The notes under the pieces are model-generated. The model saw only the letters and a program-made list of their open reading frames with translations. It had not been told where the DNA came from and ran no database searches. A stretch of 64,000 bases of DNA. Origin: Clostridia bacterium. Its GTDB lineage: Bacteria > Bacillota > Clostridia > Christensenellales > Borkfalkiaceae. Position 1 is the first letter of the stretch; every line of letters begins with the position of its first letter. The DNA is taken from contig JAFTSN010000001.1 in the NCBI GenBank assembly GCA_017467275.1, positions 186,001-250,000 on the forward strand. Reading direction: 5' to 3'. The position numbers and the translations under genes were made by a program. Of the stretch, positions 26,571 through 35,588 are shown one piece after another.

Positions 26571-28535
26571 TCAGTTCCCCAGAATAACGATATCCGAAAC
26601 GCGAATCTTCTTATTCTCTGTCTTGATCTTTTTAGAAATGCCAATCGTGACGGAATTGACCTTGATCTCGTTAAACGACGCCACGCAAGCCGTCCCCGAA
26701 CGGACCGCCTCGTAGCTCGAGCTGATAAACTCCTTATTGAACTCTATGCCCGAAATTCTCGCCACGGAAACGTATTGCCCCGCCGTAAACCAAGAGGGCT
26801 TTTCCGCAAGCTTAAACTCGATCATGTCCACCTTGGAGAAGGCATAATCATAAGAATAGCTATTATAGACCAGCACGGAGCTAACCGTTCTGGGCTCGGC
26901 AAAGGTGAGGGTAATCTTGGTATCCCCCTCCGTCTCAAACTCCCAGTCCTTATAATATTCCGTGCTGACGAACAGCTCGTCGTTTAAGTATTTTACACCC
27001 GAATTGCTGCCGCTCGAGGACACCGTGACCGTCGCCTCGGGCGCAATGTTCTTCACGCCGATTTGACTATACATTTTCGGCTGAACGCTCTTGGTGGGGC
27101 CGTTGCCGTAGAGCATCAACCCGTATTCCTCCGTTTCAACGAAATGCACCTTGTCCACGGTCAGCCAACGCCCGTACTTCCAAGCGTTATGTATACTCGA
27201 ATTCCCCTGCGCGCCGCCGAGATAGAACATTTCCTCCCCGTCGGGCGAATAGACGATACACCCGTGCCCCGAGCTGTTGTTCCAATCGTTGTGCTTACTC
27301 GTGCCCACGATCGACGACGCATACTGCTTGGGCTTCACAAAGGTGCCGAGCGGGTCGCCGTCGCAAATCGTCTGCGAGAAATCGTAGTACTTATTATTGT
27401 ACCCGCCGCCCGTGTAGTGCAGAAAATATCTTCTCACCGTTTCGCCCGTCTTTTCGTCGGTGTAATTTTTGGCTACCATAAACGGCCCCTCGTTGCCGTC
27501 TCCGTGTTCGCCCTCCTCAAGCACGTATTCCTCGCCCATATCGTAGCTCGAATCCAGCCAAGGCGCGTTCTCCCAATTTTCGTTTTTCGTAACGCTGGTG
27601 TAGCCTCCGCGGATCAGCATGGTCATGGAATCGTAATCGGGCGTGAGCATGTCCTTCATTTTCATGCCCCAAATATTGACAGAATTATAATTCGTACCGA
27701 TGTGACGGCAGAAATACATATACATCTGCCCGTCCGCATCGATAAAGGGATGTGCGTCGATCACACCGAAATATTCTTCCAACCCGAGATCGTGGCGGAA
27801 ATTGATAGGCGGGTTCTCTTTCGTGATCACCTTACCGTTCAAATTCGGCTGATCCTTATCGCCGTAATAATTTTCGCTTGTCGCAATCTCAAAGGGCCCC
27901 GTGGGATAATCGGAAATGAAAATCGAAATAAAAAATCTGTCGTGACCGTCTGCCGAATCGGGATACTCTGCCCCGGGGCGCGAGCCGTCGTTTCTGTGGC
28001 TGTGCGCCTGCGCGTAGAGGAAATATTTACCCGTGTTTTCGTCGTAAACAACCTCGGGCGCCGCTACGCCGGAATTAACCCAAGTGTTCGCAAAATCATA
28101 CATCGTGCTGTGCCCGTTGTAGACGCCGCAAAGCTCCCAATCCACGAGGTCCTTACTTCTCAAAACGGGATTGGTCACTCTCTTTTTGCTCGCGTCCGTA
28201 TCTTCGCCCCATCTCTCCACGTACATACCCTGCCCGTTGATATCCGCGGGGGTGCCGTAAAGATAATAGTAGCCGCCGTAGTTGTCCTCGCCGTTTTCGT
28301 CCTCATGCCGCCCCTCGGGAACGTACATTGCGAAAACGTCCGCGCTTGCCAGCGTGAAATCGTTCCGATAGAAATATTTCGAGTCGAATGCACCCGAATC
28401 GGAATTGTCGGTGAACGCCGAAAGCTCGAAATACTCCTTCGGCTGTTCGTAGCTTCCCTCGTCGCCGCATCCCGCACTCCCTAAAAGGAAGACAAGGGAA
28501 AATGCCGCACATAAGCTTTTTTTCAAAAATTTCAT
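26571..28535 (-). CDS. GH43-like glycosidase lipoprotein with discoidin domain (copy 2)
   Basis: The start at 28535 has AAGGAGA 6 nt upstream and begins the lipoprotein signal (GSAGC). The 654-residue protein matches the copy-1 enzyme through its length: PEGRHEDENG, LGLEEYFGVIDAHPFIDADG, GNEGPFM (acid Glu position), SSGHGCIV, and the C-terminal discoidin-like domain starting at NIAPEAT. Copy 2 differs in several surface loops, so the two may prefer different glycans. It is co-transcribed with the permeases upstream. Confidence 0.82.
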   Translation of the reverse strand: MKFLKKSLCAAFSLVFLLGSAGCGDEGSYEQPKEYFELSAFTDNSDSGAFDSKYFYRNDFTLASADVFAMYVPEGRHEDENGEDNYGGYYYLYGTPADINGQGMYVERWGEDTDASKKRVTNPVLRSKDLVDWELCGVYNGHSTMYDFANTWVNSGVAAPEVVYDENTGKYFLYAQAHSHRNDGSRPGAEYPDSADGHDRFFISIFISDYPTGPFEIATSENYYGDKDQPNLNGKVITKENPPINFRHDLGLEEYFGVIDAHPFIDADGQMYMYFCRHIGTNYNSVNIWGMKMKDMLTPDYDSMTMLIRGGYTSVTKNENWENAPWLDSSYDMGEEYVLEEGEHGDGNEGPFMVAKNYTDEKTGETVRRYFLHYTGGGYNNKYYDFSQTICDGDPLGTFVKPKQYASSIVGTSKHNDWNNSSGHGCIVYSPDGEEMFYLGGAQGNSSIHNAWKYGRWLTVDKVHFVETEEYGLMLYGNGPTKSVQPKMYSQIGVKNIAPEATVTVSSSGSNSGVKYLNDELFVSTEYYKDWEFETEGDTKITLTFAEPRTVSSVLVYNSYSYDYAFSKVDMIEFKLAEKPSWFTAGQYVSVARISGIEFNKEFISSSYEAVRSGTACVASFNEIKVNSVTIGISKKIKTENKKIRVSDIVILGN

Positions 28536-28637
28536 ACTTTTCTCCTTGATTTTATTATAATTGCCGCTAAAGTCCCCTAACAAAGAGCGGCTATCTATTT
28601 GCCCGTTCTCGGCGTATACTTTTTTTGTTACTACCGT

Positions 28638-29495
28638 TTAACCTTTTATACTCGCAGAAATGGAAAGACCTTTGCGGATAAATTTCTGACAGCAAATATA
28701 CAGCACGATCAACGGGGTCATACCGACGACCGCACCCGCCATTCTTAAGGGCCAATTCTGCGCGTAAGGTCCCGCAAACATCGCAAGGGCGACCTGCAGG
28801 GTGTACATAGACGAGGATTGACAATACATCAACGGGCCCATGTAATCGTTATAGGAGCCGATAAAGCTCAAAATAAACTGCGCCAAGAGGACGGATCCCG
28901 ACATCGGCAAAATAATCCGATTAAACACGCCGAAATAGCCGAGACCGTCAATTTTCGCGGCATTGACAAGATCCTCGGGGATCGTCAGATAAAACTGCCG
29001 CATGAAGAACACCGCGCCGATCCCGCCGAACATGGGCGGAATCATTAAGGGATACGGCGTATTCATCCAACCGAGCGAGTCATATAAAAGCACGAGCGAG
29101 ATCGTGGACATACTGTTGGGAAGCATGATCGTCGAAAGCAGGATCGAGAACATGACGCCCTTCCCCTTAAACTTGATCTTCGCATAAGAAAACGCCGCCA
29201 TTGAGGAGGAATACAGCCCCACGAGAATCCCGGGGAGATAAATCCAAAGCGTGTTGAAAAAGCCACGCATAATGTTGATTCCTGCAAGCCGCTTGGTAAA
29301 CACGGATACGTAACCGAGAACGCTCCACTCCTCGGGCAACCAATGGAAGTGCGAGGAATTTGCCTCCGACTCCGACTGCAACGACGTGTTGAGCATAATA
29401 TAAAGAGGCAAAAATACAAACAGGATAACGAGCGCCATAACGATATAAGAGCCGATATATTTGGGTCTTTTTTTCAAAGATTTTTCTTTTTTCAT
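28638..29495 (-). CDS. Carbohydrate ABC transporter permease (MalG type, copy 2)
   Basis: The 285-residue membrane protein has the EAA loop NAAKIDGLGYFGVFNRIILP and six predicted membrane segments. GAGGAGG precedes the ATG by 7 nt. It lies 10 bp after the MalF-type gene. The high similarity to the 4.8-5.7 kb gene, including NSMSTI and DSLGWMNTPYPLMIP, marks it as a duplicate. Confidence 0.92.
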   Translation of the reverse strand: MKKEKSLKKRPKYIGSYIVMALVILFVFLPLYIMLNTSLQSESEANSSHFHWLPEEWSVLGYVSVFTKRLAGINIMRGFFNTLWIYLPGILVGLYSSSMAAFSYAKIKFKGKGVMFSILLSTIMLPNSMSTISLVLLYDSLGWMNTPYPLMIPPMFGGIGAVFFMRQFYLTIPEDLVNAAKIDGLGYFGVFNRIILPMSGSVLLAQFILSFIGSYNDYMGPLMYCQSSSMYTLQVALAMFAGPYAQNWPLRMAGAVVGMTPLIVLYICCQKFIRKGLSISASIKG

Positions 29496-29505
29496 ACCGT
29501 CCTCC

Positions 29506-30441
29506 TCAATCGTAAGTCACGAATTTATCACTGAGCTTAAAGAGTATGCGGGAAATGATCATAACCGCAATCGCAAACACCCAGCTCAAAGCCGAAGCCC
29601 TGCCGAAGCCCTCCGTGACGTTGTTCGTGATCGCCATACGGTAGATATAATAGGTGATCGTCATCGCCTTGAAGTCAGGGCCCACGCCATTGTTGGAGAT
29701 CAGCTGCATGACCGTCATTTCCTGCAACGCCGCCACGAGCCACATAACGAGCACGTAGAAAACGGTGGGCGAAATCGAGGGCATAACCACCTTAAAAAAG
29801 ATCTGCGCCCCGTTCGCTCCGTCGATCTGCGCCGCCTCTTTTAAAGACTGATCTACGTTCGCCATTGCCGCTTGTAGCTGTAGAATATTCGTTCCCTTCA
29901 TCCAAACGCTGATCACGAGCACCGCGGGCATGAAATACCTAGAATCGCCCATGAAATTGATCTTCTTTCCGCCAAGCGCGTCGATAATCGTGTTCACAAC
30001 GCCGTAGTTCGCCTCAAAAATCCATTGGAAAGCAAGCGTCACGCCGACGATCGAGCAGACCGTGGGGATATACGCGATCAGGACCCCAAACCGAACGCCT
30101 TTTAAGGGCTTCATAAACAGGTTCGCAAGAAACAGCGCCATCGTGATATTGATGGGAACACTCAAGCAATATTCAATCGTATTTCTCACGGAACGACGCA
30201 CCCATTCGTTCGTGAATACAAACTTATAGTTTTTCCACCCGACGAACTCCATCATGGAAAGATCGTAGGATTTTAAATCGAAAAAGCTTACGACAAGCGA
30301 TAATCCCATGGGATAGAGGGAGAAAATGAGAAACCCGAGAAAGGGCGCGAGCGCCATCAAAAATCCGACGATCGCGTCTCGGCGGTTCATTTTCCCCATT
30401 TCGCCGTTCTTCTTCTTAGAAAATAACGTCCTGTTTTGCAT
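29506..30441 (-). CDS. Carbohydrate ABC transporter permease (MalF type, copy 2)
   Basis: The 311-residue membrane protein has the EAA loop EAAQIDGANGAQIFFKVVMP and the same membrane layout as copy 1. AAGGAG lies 8 nt before the ATG, or GAGG 1 nt before it. It follows the binding-protein gene by 15 bp. No ATPase gene is linked. Confidence 0.92.
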   Translation of the reverse strand: MQNRTLFSKKKNGEMGKMNRRDAIVGFLMALAPFLGFLIFSLYPMGLSLVVSFFDLKSYDLSMMEFVGWKNYKFVFTNEWVRRSVRNTIEYCLSVPINITMALFLANLFMKPLKGVRFGVLIAYIPTVCSIVGVTLAFQWIFEANYGVVNTIIDALGGKKINFMGDSRYFMPAVLVISVWMKGTNILQLQAAMANVDQSLKEAAQIDGANGAQIFFKVVMPSISPTVFYVLVMWLVAALQEMTVMQLISNNGVGPDFKAMTITYYIYRMAITNNVTEGFGRASALSWVFAIAVMIISRILFKLSDKFVTYD

Positions 30442-30456
30442 TCCTCATGCTCCTTC

Positions 30457-32322
30457 TCATTTGTTTTTATCGAGAATATAATCCTCATACAGCTTTTTAT
30501 TGGAAGCGGAAACCACCTCGTCGATCCAGTCCTGATAGGTATATCCCTCCACGTTATTACGGAGCTTGGTGTTGAGCGGAACCGACCAGATATCAATCCA
30601 GGTGAACGCCTTTAAATACCACCAGTCCGCAGGCGTCTGATACTTCATTGCGTCGGAGAACGCCGCCATGTTGGTCGGCGCGTTTTCGCCGAAATCCATT
30701 TGATCGTTCAAGCTCTCCTGATTGGGGAACAAGCCATTCTGCGCGCGGATCTGCTGAGCATCCTCGCTTGCCATCCACATGATAAAGCGCGCGATCTGAT
30801 CCCCTTTCTTTGCCGCAGATTTCTTTCTCGTTACAAGTCCTCTCGAGTTGGAATGCCCCGCAAGCTTACCGCGGCGAACAACCGTGTCGTTATAATTGTC
30901 GCTCGGATCCTCGTATTCCTTATACTGCGGGAGCGGCGCTAAATCCCATTGGAAGTCCGCACTCTTGACAACGGTGGGAATATAGGAGGATTGCTCGACG
31001 ACCATAGCCAAATCGCCAGCGATAAAATAGTTGATGCTAATACGTCCACTCGAGCTGAACACAGAGGGGGTGGGCGAAAGCTGTAAGCCGTAGGAATCGC
31101 CAATCAAAACGTTGTCATTGGTACCAAGACGGGCATATCTTTCAAACGCCTCGCGAATGGAGGGATACGCCGTGAGCTTGCCCGCCGCCGCGTCCGTTTC
31201 GATCGCCGCACGCAAGCCCACCTTTTCGCCGTTTAACGTGTAACCGCCCTGAGCGTCGGGGACAAGCCTCTGTCCCTTTTCCACGGCGAGCTTATCCGTC
31301 ATTTCAAGGAAATCGCCCTTTTTATACTTTGTTCCCGTGAACGCACCCGTATACTCGTCTGCCTCAACCATATAGTTGGGCGTCTCCTCGAGCAGGGAGA
31401 AATTCCAATAACCCGTACCCGTCAGATCGGCAAGACAGTCGCCGCCAACCGACCAGCCGTAGTTAAACCACCACTCGGTGTAGTAGCCGTATTCCGTTCC
31501 GTAAAGACGTTTGGCGTCGGGATTCTTGGACACGGAGAAAATCATACCGAGATCCTCGATCTCGTCCCAATTCATGGGGATTCGGTTGTTAAAGACGAGA
31601 ATTTCGTCGTTTGCAGGTTTTTCCCAATACCAACCGTCGTTCTCCGTATACTGCGTTCCGCTGCGGAAATAGCCCTTTTTGGGAACGGTGATATTGGCAA
31701 TTTTAGAATAATCCCTCTTGTACTTGCCGCGAAGATCGGGAATCTCGCCCGCATTCCATTTATCCATATCCTCTTCATTCACGCTGATCACGGTGATCCC
31801 CGCTTTCTCGAAAACGTCCTCGTTATAGTAAAGCGCGGTGGGTCTGGTATCCACGGGCATACCGTAGAGCGGGGATTCGCTCGTCGAAAACTCGGTCTCC
31901 TCGTCGTAGCGGTATTTGAGCAGCGTGTTTTCCGAAATATCCGAAACGTCGATATCGTCGATCGCCTTAAAATACTCCGTCAAATCCTGCATAAAGCCCA
32001 TTTCCACCCACTGCTTGAAGAAATCCTCAATCACGAAAAAGATGTCCGCACTGCTCTCCGCCCTTGCGGTGTTCTGAATAAGAGACGTGTAGCTCCCCGC
32101 GGGCTTTGCGGAGATCTCCACAGCGATCCCGTGATCTTTGCCGTAGGTGGCGTTGAATTTCTCCGTCATGAGCGTGTAGGTTTCAAGCTCGCGCTCATCG
32201 CCGTAAATCCAAAATTGCAGTTTATTCGAGCTCTTACTGCATCCTGCGGCTGCCGCCGTCCCGCCGAGCATCAACGCCGCAAGCGCGATGGCTCCCAATT
32301 TTTTGCCTTTGTTACTTCTCAT
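30457..32322 (-). CDS. Sugar ABC transporter solute-binding lipoprotein (copy 2)
   Basis: The 621-residue lipoprotein (AAAGC, Cys28) is the first gene of the copy-2 operon. It matches the copy-1 binding protein in LQFWIYGDERELETYTLM, NATYGKDHG, TVISVNEEDMDKWNAGEI and SVGGDCLADL. It lies directly under an operator-bearing promoter, unlike copy 1 where a Gfo/Idh gene comes first. Confidence 0.9.
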   Translation of the reverse strand: MRSNKGKKLGAIALAALMLGGTAAAAGCSKSSNKLQFWIYGDERELETYTLMTEKFNATYGKDHGIAVEISAKPAGSYTSLIQNTARAESSADIFFVIEDFFKQWVEMGFMQDLTEYFKAIDDIDVSDISENTLLKYRYDEETEFSTSESPLYGMPVDTRPTALYYNEDVFEKAGITVISVNEEDMDKWNAGEIPDLRGKYKRDYSKIANITVPKKGYFRSGTQYTENDGWYWEKPANDEILVFNNRIPMNWDEIEDLGMIFSVSKNPDAKRLYGTEYGYYTEWWFNYGWSVGGDCLADLTGTGYWNFSLLEETPNYMVEADEYTGAFTGTKYKKGDFLEMTDKLAVEKGQRLVPDAQGGYTLNGEKVGLRAAIETDAAAGKLTAYPSIREAFERYARLGTNDNVLIGDSYGLQLSPTPSVFSSSGRISINYFIAGDLAMVVEQSSYIPTVVKSADFQWDLAPLPQYKEYEDPSDNYNDTVVRRGKLAGHSNSRGLVTRKKSAAKKGDQIARFIMWMASEDAQQIRAQNGLFPNQESLNDQMDFGENAPTNMAAFSDAMKYQTPADWWYLKAFTWIDIWSVPLNTKLRNNVEGYTYQDWIDEVVSASNKKLYEDYILDKNK

Positions 32323-32415
32323 AATTTTATCTCCTTAATAACACATATTTTTTCGTTTTTCAAGGTTTTGCGGACAAACAGAAAAAAAATCCCCCACCCA
32401 AATCCTTACATTACT

Positions 32416-32478
32416 ATTTTAGTATATATTTTTTCAAAAATAAACAGCATTTTTGTTGCTTTTTCTCTCAATAATTGA
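32416..32478 (-). promoter_or_regulatory. Promoter and operator of transport operon 2
   Basis: Minus strand: TCAATTATTG begins at 32478, a CAAAAATG box begins at 32455, -35 TTTATT (32444-32439), 17-bp spacer, -10 TAAAAT (32421-32416). The stretch CAAAAATGCTGTTTATT is identical in the promoter at 41.7 kb. The leader to the binding-protein ATG is about 87 nt. Confidence 0.72.
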
Positions 32479-32484
32479 TATAAT
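32456..32484 (+). promoter_or_regulatory. AraC2 promoter, apparently leaderless
   Basis: TTGCTT (32456-32461), 17-bp spacer, TATAAT (32479-32484), then ATG after 6 nt. The geometry is the same as at AraC1, including the operator lying on the opposite strand across the -35 and spacer. Confidence 0.72.
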
Positions 32485-32490
32485 TGCCTT

Positions 32491-33258
32491 ATGAAAGCCT
32501 TTTATGAAGTATATCGCGATTTCGACGACGACATTACGGTCAATTCAAGAGAAGATTTCTCCTTCCCGCTCCATTTCCACGCTTCGGTGGAAATCTTTAT
32601 TCTGCTCAAGGGAAGATACCGCGTCACCGCGGACAATCGGACTTATGAAATGGAGGAAAACTCCGTTTTTATCTCCGACACTTTCTGCATGCACAGCTAC
32701 ACCAAACTCACCGAATCACCCTCGGAAAGCGTTTTGATGATCATTCCCTCGCCCTATCTTGTGGACTATAACGCCGCCAAAAACGGCAGGGCACTGAAAA
32801 GCTGTATCACGACCAATGCACGCCTTGTCAACGAAATCCATCTTCTCTCCTCCTTTATCAAGGAGCATGGTGCAAACGAAAAAATAAAGAAAAACTACAC
32901 CAACGCTCTTCTTTTACTGCTTTTGGAGGAGCTTGACGTGACGAATAGCACGCAAAAACAGGACGTGACCATCATCAAAAACGTGCTGCTTTATATCGAA
33001 GATAACTTCCGAGAAAATATCACGCTCAATTCGATCGCCCGTCATTTCGGATATACCACGTGCCATTTATCGCGCGTGTTCCACTCCTATTTCACCGTGT
33101 CTATTTCCCGCTATATCAATAACATGCGCATCAAATATATCGAAAGCAAAAAGGATTCTTGCAACAATCTTCTCTCTCTCATTTACGATTCTGGATTCCA
33201 AAGTCCGCAGACCTATTATCGGAATTTGAAGTATTATAAACAACAAATCGTCAAATAG
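32491..33258 (+). CDS. AraC-family transcriptional regulator (copy 2)
   Basis: The 255-residue protein has a cupin sensor (residues ~10-95, PLHFHASVEIFILLKGRY) and a double helix-turn-helix (~158-252; ITLNSIARHFGYTTCHLSRVFHSYF and GFQSPQTYYRNLKYY). It is divergent from transport operon 2 and followed by GH3 copy 2, the same layout as copy 1. The near-identical second recognition helix to AraC1 suggests overlapping DNA targets, while the diverged sensor halves suggest different inducers. Confidence 0.9.
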   Translation: MKAFYEVYRDFDDDITVNSREDFSFPLHFHASVEIFILLKGRYRVTADNRTYEMEENSVFISDTFCMHSYTKLTESPSESVLMIIPSPYLVDYNAAKNGRALKSCITTNARLVNEIHLLSSFIKEHGANEKIKKNYTNALLLLLLEELDVTNSTQKQDVTIIKNVLLYIEDNFRENITLNSIARHFGYTTCHLSRVFHSYFTVSISRYINNMRIKYIESKKDSCNNLLSLIYDSGFQSPQTYYRNLKYYKQQIVK

Positions 33259-33321
33259 TCAAAAATTGATATAAAATATGCAAGATATTGGCTCGTTTTT
33301 ATAGATATTTTATTGTATAAT
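33259..33321 (+). promoter_or_regulatory. Promoter and operator of GH3 copy 2
   Basis: TCAAAAATTG begins at 33259, a GCAAG box begins at 33280, poor -35 TCGTTT (33293-33298), 17-bp spacer, -10 TATAAT (33316-33321). The weak -35 in the fixed register suggests activator dependence. Confidence 0.68.
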
Positions 33322-33353
33322 AATAATAGAATATCAATAAGGACGAGTTTTTT

Positions 33354-35351
33354 ATGATCACTGTAAAAAAACTGACTTTAGAAGAAAAGCTTCGGCTTTT
33401 GACAGGAAAAAATCTTTGGCAGACGGAGGATTTGGGCGACAAGGTGCGCAGCATTTTCCTCGCAGACGGACCGCACGGCTTGAGAAAGATGAAACTCAAC
33501 GCACAGGGCTGGTATGAAAATATCCCCTCCCTTGCCCATCCCAATCTTGTAAATATCGCAAACACGTGGAATATTGAGTTGGCAAGAAAGGTGGGCGTGC
33601 TGATTGCGGAGGATTGCATTGAAGCGCAGGTGGATATCCTGCTCGCCCCGGGCGTGAACATCAAAAGAACGCCGCTCTGCGGTAGAAATTTCGAGTACTT
33701 TTCCGAGGACCCCTATCTTTCGGGCGTGATGGCAAAAAACTATATCGAGGGCGTTCAAAGCCGCGGCGTGGGGACCTGTTTAAAGCACTTCTGCGTCAAT
33801 AACCGAGAGATTGCGAGATATTGTCAATCGAGTGAATTGAGCGAAAGAACGCTACACGAAATCTACCTTCCCGCTTTCGAGATCGCCTTGAAAGCCAATC
33901 CCGTCTCCGTGATGTGCGCCTATAATCCCATCAACGGGGTTTACGCCTCCGAAAACAAACATCTTCTTACAACCGTCCTGCGCGAGCAGTTTGGATATAA
34001 AGGACTTGTGGTTTCCGATTGGGCAAGCGTGAAAAACAGTGCAAAATCCCTCAAGGCGGGGTTGGATTTGAGAATGCCCCACCACGAAAACGCGTTCAAT
34101 GAATTGAAAGCGGCATACGATAGCGGTTATATCACCGAGGAAGAGATCGACTGCGCGGCAACACGGATCCTCGAAACAGTAAAAAAGCTCGATTCCATGC
34201 ACAGCAAGCACAAGATCACCCACAGCGACCAACAGCGCAAAACGAGCGCGCTCGAAATTGCGGAGGAGGGCATGGTTCTGTTGAAAAACAACGGCGTTCT
34301 GCCCATCGGCGAGGGCTCCGTTTGCGTAATCGGCGAGCTGAATTTCCATCCCTACATGGGCGGCGGCGGCGCGGCTTGCGTTGAAAAATGTAGCGCCTAC
34401 ACTCCCCTTCCCCTGCACGAACTGCTCGGCTATGCGATCGGCAGAAACGTCACTTGCTCCACACGAGTCATGCGGGACGGACTCAACCCCAGCCATAACG
34501 ATCGCGAGGGCGCGGCGATTGCTTGCAAGCACGATATTTCCGTGGTTCTCGTCGGGCTCGGACCGGAAGTGGAAACGGAAGGAAAGGACAGGAGCTCCCT
34601 GCGGCTTTCCGAAAAGGACGAACGGCTCATCAAGCTCGTTGCGGCAACGGGCACAAAGACGGTGATCGTGATCGAAGCAGGCTCGGCGATCGATATGTCG
34701 AGCTGGATCGACCTTGTGGACGCGGTGGTATTTGCGGGCTATTCAGGCGACAACGTGAACGACGCGCTTGCCAATATCCTGTCGGGCAAGGTCTGCCCGA
34801 GCGGCAAGCTCTCCGAGACCTTCCCCTTCTCGCTCGAGGACACTTATTGCAAGAGCGATTCAGGCAACGGCAACGTCGAGGTCTACAGCGACGGCGTTTT
34901 GGTGGGCTACCGCTATTATGACACAAACAACATTCCCGTCCGCTTCCCCTTTGGCTTCGGCTTGAGCTATGCCCAATTTGAATATTCCGACCTTGCGATC
35001 GAAAAGACGGGCGAAACCAACTTCCTTATTTCCTTCAACGTGAAAAACCTTTCTTCCACGGACGGAAAGGAAGTCTCCCAGCTCTACGTGAGCGATCCCG
35101 TAAGCACGGTGTTTAAGCCCGAAAAAGAGCTGAAAGAGTTTAAAAAGACCTTGATCAAAGCAGGCGAATGCGTGCGGGTGGAATTTGAGCTGGACGAAAA
35201 CGCCTTTGCGCACTACGACGTGATCGATGGCAAAAAATACGTGGAGAACGGCGAATTTATCATTTCGGTGGGCTCCTCCTCGAGGGATCTTCCTTTAAAA
35301 GCCCGCGTGGAAATTTCTCTCCCCGACGAAACCCAACATTCCGCAATCTAA
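33354..35351 (+). CDS. GH3 family beta-glycosidase (copy 2)
   Basis: The 665-residue cytoplasmic protein has the same domains as copy 1: a barrel with GVNIKRTPLCGRNFEYFSEDP and the nucleophile Asp in GLVVSDWASV, a sandwich domain with ETEGKDRSS, and an FN3-like end. Differences concentrate around residues 225-245 and the C-terminal domain. It is probably one transcription unit by itself, activated through its operator. Confidence 0.93.
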   Translation: MITVKKLTLEEKLRLLTGKNLWQTEDLGDKVRSIFLADGPHGLRKMKLNAQGWYENIPSLAHPNLVNIANTWNIELARKVGVLIAEDCIEAQVDILLAPGVNIKRTPLCGRNFEYFSEDPYLSGVMAKNYIEGVQSRGVGTCLKHFCVNNREIARYCQSSELSERTLHEIYLPAFEIALKANPVSVMCAYNPINGVYASENKHLLTTVLREQFGYKGLVVSDWASVKNSAKSLKAGLDLRMPHHENAFNELKAAYDSGYITEEEIDCAATRILETVKKLDSMHSKHKITHSDQQRKTSALEIAEEGMVLLKNNGVLPIGEGSVCVIGELNFHPYMGGGGAACVEKCSAYTPLPLHELLGYAIGRNVTCSTRVMRDGLNPSHNDREGAAIACKHDISVVLVGLGPEVETEGKDRSSLRLSEKDERLIKLVAATGTKTVIVIEAGSAIDMSSWIDLVDAVVFAGYSGDNVNDALANILSGKVCPSGKLSETFPFSLEDTYCKSDSGNGNVEVYSDGVLVGYRYYDTNNIPVRFPFGFGLSYAQFEYSDLAIEKTGETNFLISFNVKNLSSTDGKEVSQLYVSDPVSTVFKPEKELKEFKKTLIKAGECVRVEFELDENAFAHYDVIDGKKYVENGEFIISVGSSSRDLPLKARVEISLPDETQHSAI

Positions 35352-35366
35352 AAATCACTCAGAGAC

Positions 35367-35397
35367 AAAAAGACTGCTTGAAAAAAGCAGTCTTTTT
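35367..35397 (+). terminator. Terminator of GH3 copy 2
   Basis: A 13-bp stem AAAAAGACTGCTT / AAGCAGTCTTTTT with a 5-nt loop lies 15 bp after the stop codon. Confidence 0.9.
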
Positions 35398-35525
35398 CTT
35401 GATTGTCTGTATTATATCATGCTTTTTCCCGTTGTCAAGAGGGTACTGCCAACTTTTTTTGGGGAAAATTTTTCCTTTTAAAAAGCGGGGAACGAGTCAT
35501 CCGAATTGATTAAAACTCAAACAAG

Positions 35526-35557
35526 AAAAGCTCCGTTTCCGAAGAAACGGGGCTTTT
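35526..35557 (-). terminator. Terminator of the 35.6-38.4 kb operon
   Basis: Minus strand stem GAAACGGAGCTTTT paired to AAAAGCCCCGTTTC with a TTCG loop and a T-rich tail, 31 bp after the stop of the secreted protein. Confidence 0.85.
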
Positions 35558-35588
35558 CCTATCGGTTTTTGTTATGGATTCGTTTGAT

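Noticed and set aside
26340..28484. Long plus-strand frames, up to 473 codons, opposite the GH43 and CBM9 genes
   Set aside because: The minus-strand proteins have clear domains and paralogues; the opposite frames have none and match the GC bias of the antisense strand.
30387..30778. Extra minus-strand frames within the binding-protein gene
   Set aside because: Out of frame within a well-supported gene.
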